Source: Streptomyces iconiensis
Lineage (GTDB): Bacteria; Actinomycetota; Actinomycetes; Streptomycetales; Streptomycetaceae
Direction of reading: 5' to 3'
Assembly (NCBI RefSeq): GCF_028657195.3
Contig: NZ_JANCPR020000005.1
Span: 229,572 to 293,571 of the forward strand
Length of the DNA stretch: 64,000 nucleotides
A program made the translations under genes and the position numbers. Every line of letters begins with the position of its first letter. Position 1 is the first letter of the stretch. The notes under the pieces were generated by a model. The model worked only from the letters and a program-made list of their open reading frames with translations, did not search any database and was not told the origin of the DNA. Shown one piece after another: positions 1-8,349 of this stretch.

Positions 1-378
1 CGAAGCTGCGGTTGCGCCCGGGCAGCGAAGGGCCCCAACCGGCACCCCCAACCGGCACCCCCACCCCCTGTCGGGCCCAAGGGGCAGCGCGGTGAGACCA
101 GTTCCCGTCTGATCGTTCACTTGTCGTAGCGCTGGTTCCGGGCTCGGTCCTGAAGCGCTCTCCTCCGGACGGCGGTCTTCGGGGCCCTGCTGTACGCGGG
201 CTTCACCCGGCGGCGCTCATCCGCATCCCGGGCCTGGGGGATTTCCCCAGGTGACTCGGGGGACAGCCTCGTTCCGGCGTCCGTCTTCCGTTCCTAGCGT
301 GAAACGCGTCAATCCGAGGCGTCGGATCTCCGGCGCACGAAGGCGCACGAAGGCGCATGAACAGGACGGGTAGTCGTG
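1..378. other. Gene-free leader at window edge
   Basis: No convincing gene is visible. Near the start a short AACCGGCACCCCC unit is repeated about twice (roughly 38-70). Just before the first gene, GGCGCACGAA is repeated around 333-357. The stretch must hold the promoter of the ABC/two-component operon that begins at 379, but no clear -35/-10 pair was recognised. Confidence 0.5.
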
Positions 379-1104
379 ATGATCGAGGCCAGGGGTCTCA
401 CCAAACGGTACGGCGGGACGGTCGCCGTGGAGGATCTGAGCTTCGGGGTGCGTTCAGGAAGCGTGACGGGGTTCCTTGGCCCGAACGGCTCCGGCAAGTC
501 CACCACGATGCGCATGATCATGGGGCTCGACCGGCCGGACGCAGGGCACGTCACCATCGGCGGCTGCCCCTACAGCGGCCTGAACTGGCCGCTGCGCGAG
601 GTCGGTGGCCTTCTTGAGGCCCGTACCTTCCATCCCGGCCGCAGTGCCCGCAGCCACCTCGCGGCGCTCGCCGCCGGCGGGGGCATCGATCCGGCGCGGG
701 TGGATGCGGTCCTGGAGGACGTCGGCCTGGCCTCGGTCGCGGGCAAGCGTGCGGGCACGTTCTCGCTGGGCATGGCGCAGCGGCTCGGCATCGCGGCGGC
801 GCTGCTGGGCGATCCGCCGGTGCTGTTGTTCGACGAGCCGGTCAACGGGCTCGACCCGGAAGGGGTGCGGTGGATCAGGGAGCTGATGCGGTCGCTGGCC
901 GCCGAGGGCCGCACGGTCCTGCTGTCGAGCCACCTCATCAGCGAGATGGCGCTCACCGCCGACCACCTCGTCGTGATCGGCTCGGGCCGGCTGCTCGCCG
1001 ACACCTCCGTCGCCGAACTCACCGCCTCTGGAAGGTCGTTGGAAGAGGCGTTCTTCACGCTGACCGAAGCCGGCGCCACGTACCGCGCCGAGAGGAGCCG
1101 GTGA
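379..1104 (+). CDS. ABC transporter ATP-binding protein
   Basis: This 241-residue protein is the nucleotide-binding subunit of an ABC transporter and would power the membrane protein encoded just downstream. Walker A (GPNGSGKST) lies at residues 34-42, a degenerate signature SLGMAQR follows, Walker B is LLFDEP, and an LSSH switch histidine is present. The ATG at 379 directly follows an in-frame GTG at 376, so either could start translation; no strong ribosome site distinguishes them. The stop overlaps the permease start (TGATGA), which indicates translational coupling. The C-terminal part (ELTASGRSLEEAFF) is typical of two-component-linked exporters with a single ATPase and a single permease. 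The substrate cannot be told from sequence. Confidence 0.93.
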   Translation: MIEARGLTKRYGGTVAVEDLSFGVRSGSVTGFLGPNGSGKSTTMRMIMGLDRPDAGHVTIGGCPYSGLNWPLREVGGLLEARTFHPGRSARSHLAALAAGGGIDPARVDAVLEDVGLASVAGKRAGTFSLGMAQRLGIAAALLGDPPVLLFDEPVNGLDPEGVRWIRELMRSLAAEGRTVLLSSHLISEMALTADHLVVIGSGRLLADTSVAELTASGRSLEEAFFTLTEAGATYRAERSR

Positions 1105-1901
1105 TGACCACGACGACGTACGCCCCCGCACGCGCCGGGCACTACGGCCTGCGGCAGGCAGCCCGTATGGAGTGGATCAAGCTGCGCAGCCTGCGCTCCA
1201 CCACGTACGCGCTGCTCCTCACGGTCGTCGGCATGGTCACCATGGGGGTGGTGACCATGGCCAACACCAAGGCGCCGCGCGGCGCGGAGAAGATCGCGTC
1301 CTTCGACCCGACCAACAACGTCCTGGCCGGGGTGGCGCTCGGCCAGCTGATCATCGGGGCGCTCGGTGTGCTGGTGATCACCGGTGAGTACTCGTCGGGC
1401 ACGATCCGCGCGACGCTCGCCGCGGTACCCGACCGGCGTCTCGCGCTCACCGCGAAGGCGGTGGTGTTCGGCGGTCCGGCGCTGGTCGTCGGCGAGGTGG
1501 TGACGTTCGTGACGTTCCTCGCCGGCCGCGCCGCGCTCGCGGCCGACGTGCCGCACCCCTCGCTCGGCGACCCGGATGTGCTGCGTGCGGTGCTGCTGTC
1601 CGGTACGTACCTTGCTCTCGTGGGTCTGATGGGCATCGGCATCGGCGCGATCACCCGGCACACGGCGAGCGCGATCGGCACGCTGGTCGGCTTCCTGTTC
1701 GTACTGCCCTTGCTGCTTGCCGGGTTCACGGGTACGACGGTCGCCAAGTTCTTCCCCACGATCATCGCGGGCAACTCGCTGTCGGTGAGCGTGCCCGACA
1801 GCGACGTGCTGTCGCCGTGGGTGGGGTTCGCGGTCCTGTGCCTGTACACGGCGGCGCTGCTCGCGGTGGGAGGAAGGCTGTTGGTGCGGCGCGATGCGTG
1901 A
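1104..1901 (+). CDS. ABC transporter permease
   Basis: This 265-residue integral membrane protein is the predicted partner of the preceding ATPase. It has about six hydrophobic segments (near residues 28-48, 68-92, 120-145, 158-182, 190-212 and 235-258) and a basic N-terminus, MEWIKLRSLRST. That motif is common to ABC-2-like permeases whose substrate is an antibiotic, peptide or lipid. The ATG at 1104 overlaps the ATPase stop, and the 3' end overlaps the histidine kinase start by 8 bp. The four genes therefore form one transcript: transporter first, then the sensor and regulator that probably control it. The ligand is unknown. Confidence 0.9.
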   Translation: MTTTTYAPARAGHYGLRQAARMEWIKLRSLRSTTYALLLTVVGMVTMGVVTMANTKAPRGAEKIASFDPTNNVLAGVALGQLIIGALGVLVITGEYSSGTIRATLAAVPDRRLALTAKAVVFGGPALVVGEVVTFVTFLAGRAALAADVPHPSLGDPDVLRAVLLSGTYLALVGLMGIGIGAITRHTASAIGTLVGFLFVLPLLLAGFTGTTVAKFFPTIIAGNSLSVSVPDSDVLSPWVGFAVLCLYTAALLAVGGRLLVRRDA

Positions 1902-3183
1902 ACCGCGCGCCGTCCGCACGGTGCTGACGGCGTCCCTGAAGCGGCGGGCGTGGGCGGAGGCGGTGTACTGCCTGCTGTCCTTCGTCCCCGCGCTGGTGGG
2001 TTTCGTTCTCATCGCCGTGGTCGCCGTGGCGCTCGGCTCCGTGCTGACGCTGACGGTGCTCGGTGCGGTGCCCGGCATCCTGTTCCTGGTGGCGGGGCTC
2101 GCCCTCGCCAGGGGCCTGGGCACGCTGCAGCGGTGGCTCGCCCAGAGGCTGATCGGCGAGCGGGTCGAGGAGCCGCCCCGGCCGGAGGCGCGGCGCGGGC
2201 TCGTCGCCGGGGTGGAGGCGCGGCTGCGGGACACGGGCGCGTGGCGGGCGGTGGCGTACGTCCTGGCGAAGCTGCCGCTGGCGACGCTTGGCCTGTACGC
2301 GGTGCTGTGGTGGGTGATCGGCGCGCTCAACGTCATCGCGCCGTTGCGCTGGATGGCCGGGGAGCGCAACCCCCGCCTGCTCTCGCCCTTCCCCGGCGGC
2401 GGACAGCCTCCCCTGCACTCGCTCGGTGCCACGTTCGCGGCGACCGCGCTGGGGTGCGCGGTCCTGCTGATCGCCCCGTGGCTGACCCGCGGTGCCGTCG
2501 CCGGGGACCGCCGCCTGGTGCGCGCGCTGCTCGGCCCCGGCGCGCTGGCGAAGCGGGTACGGGATCTGGAGGAGACCCGCGCCCTTGCCGTCGACGACGC
2601 GGCCGAGCGGCTGCGCCGCCTTGAGCGGGACCTGCACGACGGCGCGCAGGTCCGGCTCGCGGCGCTGGCGATGAGCCTCGACATGGTGCGCGAGCAGCTC
2701 GACGACCGGGACCGCCCCGAGCTGCGCCACCTGGTCGAGACGGCCCGCGACAACGCCACGGAAACCCTCACCGAGCTGCGCGACCTCTCCCGCGGTCTGC
2801 ATCCGCCGGCCCTCGACGGCGGTCTGGCCGACGCGTTGACCACGCTCGCCGCGCGGGCAGCGCTGCCGGTGGAGGTGTCGGTGGACGCGCCGAACCGGCC
2901 GACCCCGGCGATCGAGAGCCTCGCCTACTACTGCGCGGCGGAGCTGCTCGCCAACGTCATCAAGCACAGCGGGGCGCGTGGCTGCGGCATCGAACTGTCC
3001 ACCGGCGACGGCACGTTGCGGCTGCGCGTGCGGGACGATGGCCGCGGTGGCGCACACATCGCCGAGGGCGGCGGCCTGGCAGGGCTTGTGCAACGGGCGC
3101 GCACGGTCGACGGCGAGCTGACACTCCACAGCCCCGACGGGGGCCCCACGACGGTGAAGGTGAGGTTGCCGCTCCATGCCTGA
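1894..3183 (+). CDS. Sensor histidine kinase (HisKA_3 type)
   Basis: This 429-residue protein is a NarL-type two-component sensor kinase. The N-terminal half holds about four membrane segments (near residues 25-70 and 120-200), with only a short extracytoplasmic region, so it probably senses a membrane-associated signal. The phosphoacceptor is His248 in RDLHDGAQ. The ATPase domain shows NVIKHSG (N box) and DDGRGG (G box) near the C-terminus. The gene overlaps the permease by 8 bp and is followed 54 bp later by the response regulator. The arrangement resembles envelope-stress or antibiotic-responsive transporter/TCS units, but that is an inference from layout. Confidence 0.92.
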   Translation: MREPRAVRTVLTASLKRRAWAEAVYCLLSFVPALVGFVLIAVVAVALGSVLTLTVLGAVPGILFLVAGLALARGLGTLQRWLAQRLIGERVEEPPRPEARRGLVAGVEARLRDTGAWRAVAYVLAKLPLATLGLYAVLWWVIGALNVIAPLRWMAGERNPRLLSPFPGGGQPPLHSLGATFAATALGCAVLLIAPWLTRGAVAGDRRLVRALLGPGALAKRVRDLEETRALAVDDAAERLRRLERDLHDGAQVRLAALAMSLDMVREQLDDRDRPELRHLVETARDNATETLTELRDLSRGLHPPALDGGLADALTTLAARAALPVEVSVDAPNRPTPAIESLAYYCAAELLANVIKHSGARGCGIELSTGDGTLRLRVRDDGRGGAHIAEGGGLAGLVQRARTVDGELTLHSPDGGPTTVKVRLPLHA

Positions 3184-3237
3184 AGGTGCCGCAAGCCCCG
3201 GAATCCGGCCCGGCGCGAGGTGTGCGAGGCCGCACCC

Positions 3238-3894
3238 ATGCGCGTAGTGATCGCCGAGGACGCCGCCGTGCTGCGCGAGCTGCTCTCCCAGATGCTGACA
3301 GTGCGCGGCCACGAGGTCGCCGCCTCGGTCGCGGACGCCGACGCACTGCGCGCGGCTGTCACCGAGCACCGGCCCGATGTCGCGGTCGTGGACATCCGGA
3401 TGCCGCCGACCCGTACCGACGACGGCCTGCGCGCCGCGATCGACATCCGGCGCGAGCACCCCGCCACCGGTGTCCTGCTCTTCTCCCAGTACGTCGAGAC
3501 CACATACGCGACCCGGCTGCTCGCGCAGGGCTCCGCCGGCGTGGGCTATCTGCTCAAGGAGCGGGTCGCGAACGTCGCCGAGTTCACGGACGCGCTGGGG
3601 CGGGTCGCGGCCGGCGGCACCGCCCTCGACCCGGAGGTCGTCACCCAACTGGCCGGTGCCGGCCGCCACACAGAGGAGCTGCGGGCGCTCACCGACCGGG
3701 AGCGGAACGTCCTGACGCTGATGGCCGAAGGCCGCTCGAACGCCGCCATCGCCCAGCAACTGCACGTGTCGGCGGGCACCGTCGAAAAGCACGTGGCGGC
3801 GATCTTCGCAAAGCTGGACCTGCCGGTGTCGGAAGACCACAACCGCCGGGTCCTCGCCGTCATCCGCATGCTGCGCCAAGGCCCGAGGGGCTGA
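3238..3894 (+). CDS. LuxR-family response regulator
   Basis: The 218-residue cognate regulator of the upstream kinase. The receiver domain shows acidic residues E7 D8, phosphoacceptor D52 (VVDIRMP) and the switch lysine in YLLKERV. A LuxR/NarL helix-turn-helix fills the last 70 residues (LTDRERNVLTLMAEGRSN, then a VSAGTVEKHVAAI recognition region). The ATG at 3238 is preferred over an in-frame codon at 3220 because the receiver fold starts there (MRVVIAED). It is last in the operon; a strong hairpin follows 6 bp after the stop. The likely target is its own transporter operon. Confidence 0.93.
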   Translation: MRVVIAEDAAVLRELLSQMLTVRGHEVAASVADADALRAAVTEHRPDVAVVDIRMPPTRTDDGLRAAIDIRREHPATGVLLFSQYVETTYATRLLAQGSAGVGYLLKERVANVAEFTDALGRVAAGGTALDPEVVTQLAGAGRHTEELRALTDRERNVLTLMAEGRSNAAIAQQLHVSAGTVEKHVAAIFAKLDLPVSEDHNRRVLAVIRMLRQGPRG

Positions 3895-3900
3895 GCCGGG

Positions 3901-3942
3901 CCGGCGCGGCCGGCTCCGCAGGCGAGGAGCCGGCCGCGCCGG
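3901..3942. terminator. Perfect 17-bp hairpin between convergent genes
   Basis: Arms 3901-3917 and 3926-3942 are perfectly complementary (CCGGCGCGGCCGGCTCC on the left) around an 8-nt loop. It sits between the end of the response regulator and the end of the convergent SnoaL-like gene, so it can serve both directions. There is no long T-tract, as is usual in Streptomyces. Confidence 0.8.
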
Positions 3943-3956
3943 TCGACCGCTTCCCG

Positions 3957-4310
3957 CTACGGCGCGAGTGTCGGCTGGTCAGCGGCCCAGAGCCACGACC
4001 CGTCCGGCTGGCGACGGGCGACCTCGACGGTCACGTCGCCGTTGGTCAGCGTGGCCGCCGTCAGTGCCAGGTCGCCGGTCACCAGCGCCGGGTGCTGCCT
4101 GCCCGGCGAGAGCACCGGCGCTGCGGCGACGAACTGCTCGTACACTTTGCGGATTTCCGCGTGTCCGGTCGCGAGGTTGCCCGGCGGGAACGCCAGCACG
4201 GCGTTCGGTTCGTACAGCGCCACCAGCCCGTCCACGTCGCCCGCGTTGGCGCGCTCGATGAAGTACCTGCCCAGGTCGTTCGGTTCCGTGGCCGCTCTGT
4301 TGTGTGTCAT
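3957..4310 (-). CDS. SnoaL/NTF2-like domain protein
   Basis: A 117-residue protein with the cone-shaped NTF2-like fold pattern: DLGRYFIERANAGDVDGLVALYEP followed by a GHAEIRKVYEQF helix. Members of this family range from small-molecule isomerases and hydrolases to simple ligand binders, and no catalytic residue identifies this one. The ATG at 4310 is chosen over a longer frame because the family domain starts at once and the intergenic promoter region would otherwise be coding. It diverges from the WYL regulator at 4372 with only 61 bp between start codons, so it is a likely target of that regulator. Confidence 0.75.
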   Translation of the reverse strand: MTHNRAATEPNDLGRYFIERANAGDVDGLVALYEPNAVLAFPPGNLATGHAEIRKVYEQFVAAAPVLSPGRQHPALVTGDLALTAATLTNGDVTVEVARRQPDGSWLWAADQPTLAP

Positions 4311-4371
4311 GCGGTGAGCCTCCCAAGGCATACACGACACCCTGTGTCATGCATTCCCATAGAGTCTTCCC

Positions 4372-5346
4372 GTGCGCGCCGACCGGTTGGTATCGCTTGT
4401 ACTGCTGCTGCGGCAGCGCGGTCGGCTGTCCGCGACCGCGCTGGCCCGCGAGTTGGAGGTGTCCACCCGCACCGTGCTGCGTGACATCGACGCGCTGTCA
4501 GCGGCCGGTGTCCCGGTCTACGCGGAACGCGGCCGGCACGGTGGTTTCGCGTTGCTGCCCGGTTTCCAGACCGAGCTCACCGGGCTGAACCACGACGAGG
4601 CGCTTGCCCTGCTGGTCGCCGGATCGCGGCGCGGAGCGCAGGCGTTCGGGCTCGGCGCCGCGCTCGCTTCGGCCATGCGCAAGGTGGTTGACGCGCTGCC
4701 CGAGAGCTATCGGGCCACCGCGGCCGGTGCCGCTCAGCGCTTGCTCATCGACCCGGAGACCGACCTGCTCTCGCGTCGGGTGGTCGCCGAGGAGGTGCCG
4801 GACACCGTCGTGGCCGAGGTCCGGCGCGCGGTGTTCGCCGGACACAAGCTGCGCATCCACTACGCGGCCGTCGACCAGGCCCCGGAGTGGCGCACGGTTG
4901 ACCCGGTCGGGCTGGTCACCGTGCGCGGCCAGGGCTACTTGCTGGCCACGCGGTCCGGCGCCGACCGCACCTACCGGCTGTCCCGTATCCAGGCCGCCGA
5001 GGAACTCGCCGAACCGGCACAGCGGCCTGAACGCGTCGACCTGGACCGGGCCTGGCAGGAACGCAGCACACGGTTCAGGACCGGCGGCGACCAAGTCACC
5101 GTGCTGGTACGGGTGCACCCTGCGCGGAGGCAGGAACTGCTGGGCACCGCACTGGCCGTGCGCGCCGAAGAAGCCGAAGCGGACGGATGGTCGCGGCTTG
5201 AGGCGACCTTCCAGGACGCCAGGCACGCCGAATGGGCGCTGTGGCAGCTCGCCACGCACGCGGAGGCCCTGGACCCGCAGTGGCTGCGCGTCTCCCTGCG
5301 CGACCGCGCCGCCGCGACCGCCTCCTGCTACGGAGCGTCCTCCTGA
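4372..5346 (+). CDS. WYL-domain transcriptional regulator (YafY/DeoR-type)
   Basis: A 324-residue regulator starting with GTG. Residues 1-55 form a winged helix (LARELEVSTRTVLRDIDALSAAGV, then ERGRHGGFAL). Residues 140-220 form a WYL ligand-binding domain (KLRIHYAAV, then DPVGLVTVRGQGYLLA), and a C-terminal WCX extension ends the protein. WYL regulators bind nucleic acid or nucleotide ligands; the specific ligand is unknown. It diverges from the SnoaL-like gene, and the short shared promoter suggests control of both genes. Confidence 0.88.
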   Translation: MRADRLVSLVLLLRQRGRLSATALARELEVSTRTVLRDIDALSAAGVPVYAERGRHGGFALLPGFQTELTGLNHDEALALLVAGSRRGAQAFGLGAALASAMRKVVDALPESYRATAAGAAQRLLIDPETDLLSRRVVAEEVPDTVVAEVRRAVFAGHKLRIHYAAVDQAPEWRTVDPVGLVTVRGQGYLLATRSGADRTYRLSRIQAAEELAEPAQRPERVDLDRAWQERSTRFRTGGDQVTVLVRVHPARRQELLGTALAVRAEEAEADGWSRLEATFQDARHAEWALWQLATHAEALDPQWLRVSLRDRAAATASCYGASS

Positions 5347-5455
5347 GCGCTGTCCTCCCCCGGCTCCGGCGCGCGCAGGCCGGGCGGGCAGCGGCCCCAA
5401 CTACCGCGCCGGGGCGGCGATCACGTGGCCTGTCGCCCGTACGGCGAGTGGTTCA

Positions 5456-6571
5456 TCAGGTCCGCTCGCCCTGGGCGAAGAAGTTGATCAGGTCCTGGGG
5501 CGTGGGGTGGTGGGCGACTTTGGCGCTGGCCGCGCTGCGGGGGAACAGCGCCTGCTCGTAAGCGGTGAGCGCGCCCTCGATGTCGCCGGGGTGTGCGGCG
5601 AGGGCCTCGCCGAGTTCGGCGCCGTCCAGCATCGCCAGGTTGGCGCCTTCGCCGTCCGGGGGCGAGAGGTGGGCGGCGTCGCCGAGCAGGGTCACTCCTG
5701 GTGCCCGGTCCCAGCGGTGGCCGATCGGCAGGGCATGGAGGGGGCGCAGGACAGGGGCGCCCTCGCCTGCGGTGATCAGGGCGGTGAGTTCCGGCGCCCA
5801 GCCGTCGTACTCTGCCGCGACCCGCGCGGTGGCCGCGGCGGCGTCGGTGAAGTCGATGGCGGCGAACCAGTCCAGCGGCCTGGTCACGGTGATGTGGGCG
5901 CGGAGGACCCCGCCCTTCTCCCGGTGCGCCACCAGCCACTTCCCGTTCCCGTCCGGGTCGAACGCGCTGAGCGTTCCGGCGCCGACCGCTTTCGCGGTGG
6001 CCGGGTGCAGGGTGTCGGCGTCGTACAGGCAGGTCTCGACGAAGGAGCGGCCGACGTATGCGGGTGCGGCGTCGGAGAGCAGCGGCCTGACCCGTGACCA
6101 GGCGCCGTCCGCGCCGACCAGCAGACTCGTGACGGCGCTGGTGCCATCGGCGAACGTCACCTCGTGGCGGCCCTCGCCGATGGCGCGCACGCCGGTGGCC
6201 TTGTGGCCCCAGCGGACGGTGCCGGCGGGGAGCGCGTCGAGCAGGATCTGCCGCAGCTCGCCGCGCTGCACCTCGGGATTCCCGCCCGTACCGTCGTCGG
6301 CCTTGTCGAACAGGACGGTCCCGTTCCGGTCGAGGAGCCGTGTCGCCTGGCGGCCCTCCAGGACGATTCCGTGGAACTCGTCCATCAGGTCGGCCGCCTT
6401 GAGGGCGAGTTGGCCGTTGTAGTCGTGGATGTCGAGCATCCCGCCCTGCGACCGCGCCGTCGGCGACGCCTCCGCCTCGTAGACCGTGGCCGGGATGCCG
6501 TGTACGTGCAGAACGCGGGCGAGGACGAGGCCGCCGAGGCCGGCGCCGATGATCGTGACAGGAGTGTGCAT
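5456..6571 (-). CDS. TetX-like FAD-dependent monooxygenase
   Basis: A 371-residue class A flavin monooxygenase related to the Tet(X)/aromatic hydroxylase group. The FAD dinucleotide motif GAGLGG is at residues 9-14. GGMLDIHDYNGQLALKAAGL-like sequence follows (here ending AADL), which is characteristic of TetX relatives. The second FAD motif is LLGDAAHLSPPDGEGANLA near residue 290. Hydroxylation of a polycyclic or aromatic compound is likely; tetracycline inactivation is only one possibility. The ribosome site AGGAG lies just before the ATG. The gene follows a quinone oxidoreductase gene by 115 bp on the same strand, so both may be transcribed from the TetR-controlled promoter near 7610. Confidence 0.85.
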   Translation of the reverse strand: MHTPVTIIGAGLGGLVLARVLHVHGIPATVYEAEASPTARSQGGMLDIHDYNGQLALKAADLMDEFHGIVLEGRQATRLLDRNGTVLFDKADDGTGGNPEVQRGELRQILLDALPAGTVRWGHKATGVRAIGEGRHEVTFADGTSAVTSLLVGADGAWSRVRPLLSDAAPAYVGRSFVETCLYDADTLHPATAKAVGAGTLSAFDPDGNGKWLVAHREKGGVLRAHITVTRPLDWFAAIDFTDAAAATARVAAEYDGWAPELTALITAGEGAPVLRPLHALPIGHRWDRAPGVTLLGDAAHLSPPDGEGANLAMLDGAELGEALAAHPGDIEGALTAYEQALFPRSAASAKVAHHPTPQDLINFFAQGERT

Positions 6572-6686
6572 GGGGCTCCTTACGTTTCGCTCCCTGCCCC
6601 GGGTGCGTTCCGGCGGCAGGGGACGCTGGAAGGGAAGCGGCCTGCCCGGCCGGGCACCCGGGCGCCCGGCCGGGGGCAGGGACGGC

Positions 6687-7595
6687 TCAGATGACGATGA
6701 CGCGGCGTCCGCGTGTGTGCCCCGCTTGGCTGTCGGCGTGCGCTGCCGCGGCCTCGGCGAGTGTGTAGGTCTTTTCGACCGGGATATGGAGTTTCTTCTG
6801 TGAGATGAGGTCGGCGGCCTGGGCGAGTGCTGCGACCTTGTCGCCGGATACGCCGGAGAAACGGACGCCGAGATCGGCAGCGCTGAGGTCGCCGATGGTG
6901 ATGACCTTCTGCGGGTCTCCGGTCAGTTCGACGAGTTCGCGGATGACGCCGGAGCCGGCCAGGTCGAGGGCCGCGTCGACGTGGCCGAGCTGCCGCACCC
7001 TTTCGACCCAGCCCTCGCCGTACGTCGTGGGGAGGGCGCCCAAGTCGCGCAGGTAGTCCTGGTTCGCGGCACCGGCCGTGCCGATCACCGTGATGCCGCG
7101 CTCGCGGGCGATCTGCAGCACCGCAGAGCCGACGCCCCCGGAAGCGCCGCTGACCAGCAGCGTCTGCCCGGGCTGTATCCCGACCTCGCGGACGATGCGC
7201 AGCGCGGTCTCCACCACGGAGGGGTAGCCGGCGGCTTCTTCGAACGTCAGGCCCTCGGGCATGCGCGCCCAGGCCCACAGGACGGCGGACTCGGCGTAGG
7301 CGTCGGTGCCCCTGCCGAAGACGTGGTCGCCGGCCTTGACTCCTTCGACGCCCTCGCCGACCTCGTCCACCACCCCTGAGGCGTCTTGTCCGATTCCCGA
7401 GGGCAGCTCGCTGGGTTCGTGCTCCGCACGGCGCTCCTTCCGGAACTGGCCTTCGCGGATCCGCCAGTCGACGGGGTTCACGCCGGCCGCGCGTACGGCG
7501 ATGCGTACTTCGCCGGGCCCGGGGCGGGGCTCTTCGGCGTCGACGAGGTGCAGGACATCGGGGCCGCCGTAGCGGGAGAAGCTCACTTTCTTCAT
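6687..7595 (-). CDS. NADP-dependent quinone oxidoreductase-like (MDR family)
   Basis: A 302-residue zinc-independent medium-chain reductase. The N-terminal GroES-like part shows AAGVNPVDWRIREG and GIGQDASGVVDEVGEGV. The Rossmann part has SGASGGVGSAVLQIA near residue 150. Zinc-binding cysteines are absent, as in quinone reductases. The enzyme probably reduces quinones or enals with NADPH. It is transcribed divergently from the TetR gene at 7667, and a perfect inverted repeat lies between them, so induction by a reactive electrophile or drug through TetR is plausible. Confidence 0.9.
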   Translation of the reverse strand: MKKVSFSRYGGPDVLHLVDAEEPRPGPGEVRIAVRAAGVNPVDWRIREGQFRKERRAEHEPSELPSGIGQDASGVVDEVGEGVEGVKAGDHVFGRGTDAYAESAVLWAWARMPEGLTFEEAAGYPSVVETALRIVREVGIQPGQTLLVSGASGGVGSAVLQIARERGITVIGTAGAANQDYLRDLGALPTTYGEGWVERVRQLGHVDAALDLAGSGVIRELVELTGDPQKVITIGDLSAADLGVRFSGVSGDKVAALAQAADLISQKKLHIPVEKTYTLAEAAAAHADSQAGHTRGRRVIVI

Positions 7596-7607
7596 GCCGC
7601 CGACCGT

Positions 7608-7626
7608 AACACTACCCGTTAGTGTT
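7608..7626. promoter_or_regulatory. TetR operator candidate (AACACTA-N5-TAGTGTT)
   Basis: A perfect 7-bp inverted repeat with a 5-bp spacer lies between the divergent oxidoreductase (start 7595) and TetR (start 7667) genes. A further half-site, TAGTGT, lies at 7654-7659. Position and symmetry are what is expected for an autoregulating TetR repressor that also controls the oxidoreductase and TetX-like genes. Confidence 0.75.
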
Positions 7627-7666
7627 TCGGAACTGGTGTTGTTTCGTAGCTGGTAGTGTGGCGGGT

Positions 7667-8254
7667 ATGACCGTGCCGACCGGACGCCGTGAGCGCAAGA
7701 AAGCCGCGACCCGCCAGAAGATCGCCGACGCCGCCCTGGGGCTCTTCCTGGAACGCGGGTACGACGCGGTGGGTATCCGGGAGGTGGCCGCCGAAGCCGA
7801 CGTGGCCGTCACCACGCTCTTCTCCCACTTCGCCTCGAAGGAGGCCCTGGTCTTCGAGCAGGACGAAGACTTCGAGCAGCGCCTCACCTGCGCCGTCACC
7901 GGCCGCGCGCCGAACGAGCCGCTCATCCCCGCACTGCGCGGTGAGGTCCAGGCCCTGGTGCGGCATTGCACGGCGGACAGCGCAGCGCCGGTCTGGCGGA
8001 TGATCGAGGCGTCACCGGCCCTGCGGAAGTACGAGGAGTCGATGAGACTGCGCCACGCGGAGACGCTGGCGGCGGCCATCACCGCCGATCCCGCCCTGTC
8101 ACCGACACCGACGGCCGGCCGGACGATCGCGCGGTTCGTGATCGACGCCTATTCGCTGGCCCGCGAGGCGGCCGATCCGGATGCGGCGGTGGACGAGATC
8201 TTCCAGATGATCGAGGCGGCCTGGCAGGCCACGGGCCCCTCCCGGCCCGCGTGA
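7667..8254 (+). CDS. TetR-family transcriptional regulator
   Basis: A 195-residue regulator. The N-terminal helix-turn-helix is clear: IADAALGLFLERGYDAVGIREVA, then VAVTTLFSHFASKEALVF. The C-terminal ligand-binding half is variable. The ATG at 7667 is used because the family starts shortly before the RRERKKAATRQKI helix; the longer frame from 7622 would run through the operator. It diverges from the quinone oxidoreductase. Confidence 0.92.
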   Translation: MTVPTGRRERKKAATRQKIADAALGLFLERGYDAVGIREVAAEADVAVTTLFSHFASKEALVFEQDEDFEQRLTCAVTGRAPNEPLIPALRGEVQALVRHCTADSAAPVWRMIEASPALRKYEESMRLRHAETLAAAITADPALSPTPTAGRTIARFVIDAYSLAREAADPDAAVDEIFQMIEAAWQATGPSRPA

Positions 8255-8328
8255 GGAACCTGTTCCTCCAGGGAGGTCAGCAGGGCCGGTCGGAGTGAGG
8301 AGCCTGTCCCTCCCGGGAGGTCGGCACG
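8251..8328. repeat. Two imperfect 34-bp direct repeats with hairpin potential
   Basis: GTGAGGAACCTGTTCCTC (from 8251) recurs as GTGAGGAGCCTGTCCCTC (from 8295), each followed by a GGGAGGTC segment. The first copy includes the TetR stop codon and contains the perfect stem GAGGAA-CCTG-TTCCTC (8253-8268). The element sits between convergent genes and probably works as a terminator. Confidence 0.6.
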
Positions 8329-8349
8329 GGGCAGGGCGGGGTGAGAGGT

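Noticed and set aside
570..2843. 757-codon minus-strand open frame
   Set aside because: It is the shadow of the ABC/two-component operon; the protein is Arg/Ser/Ala rich with no motif.
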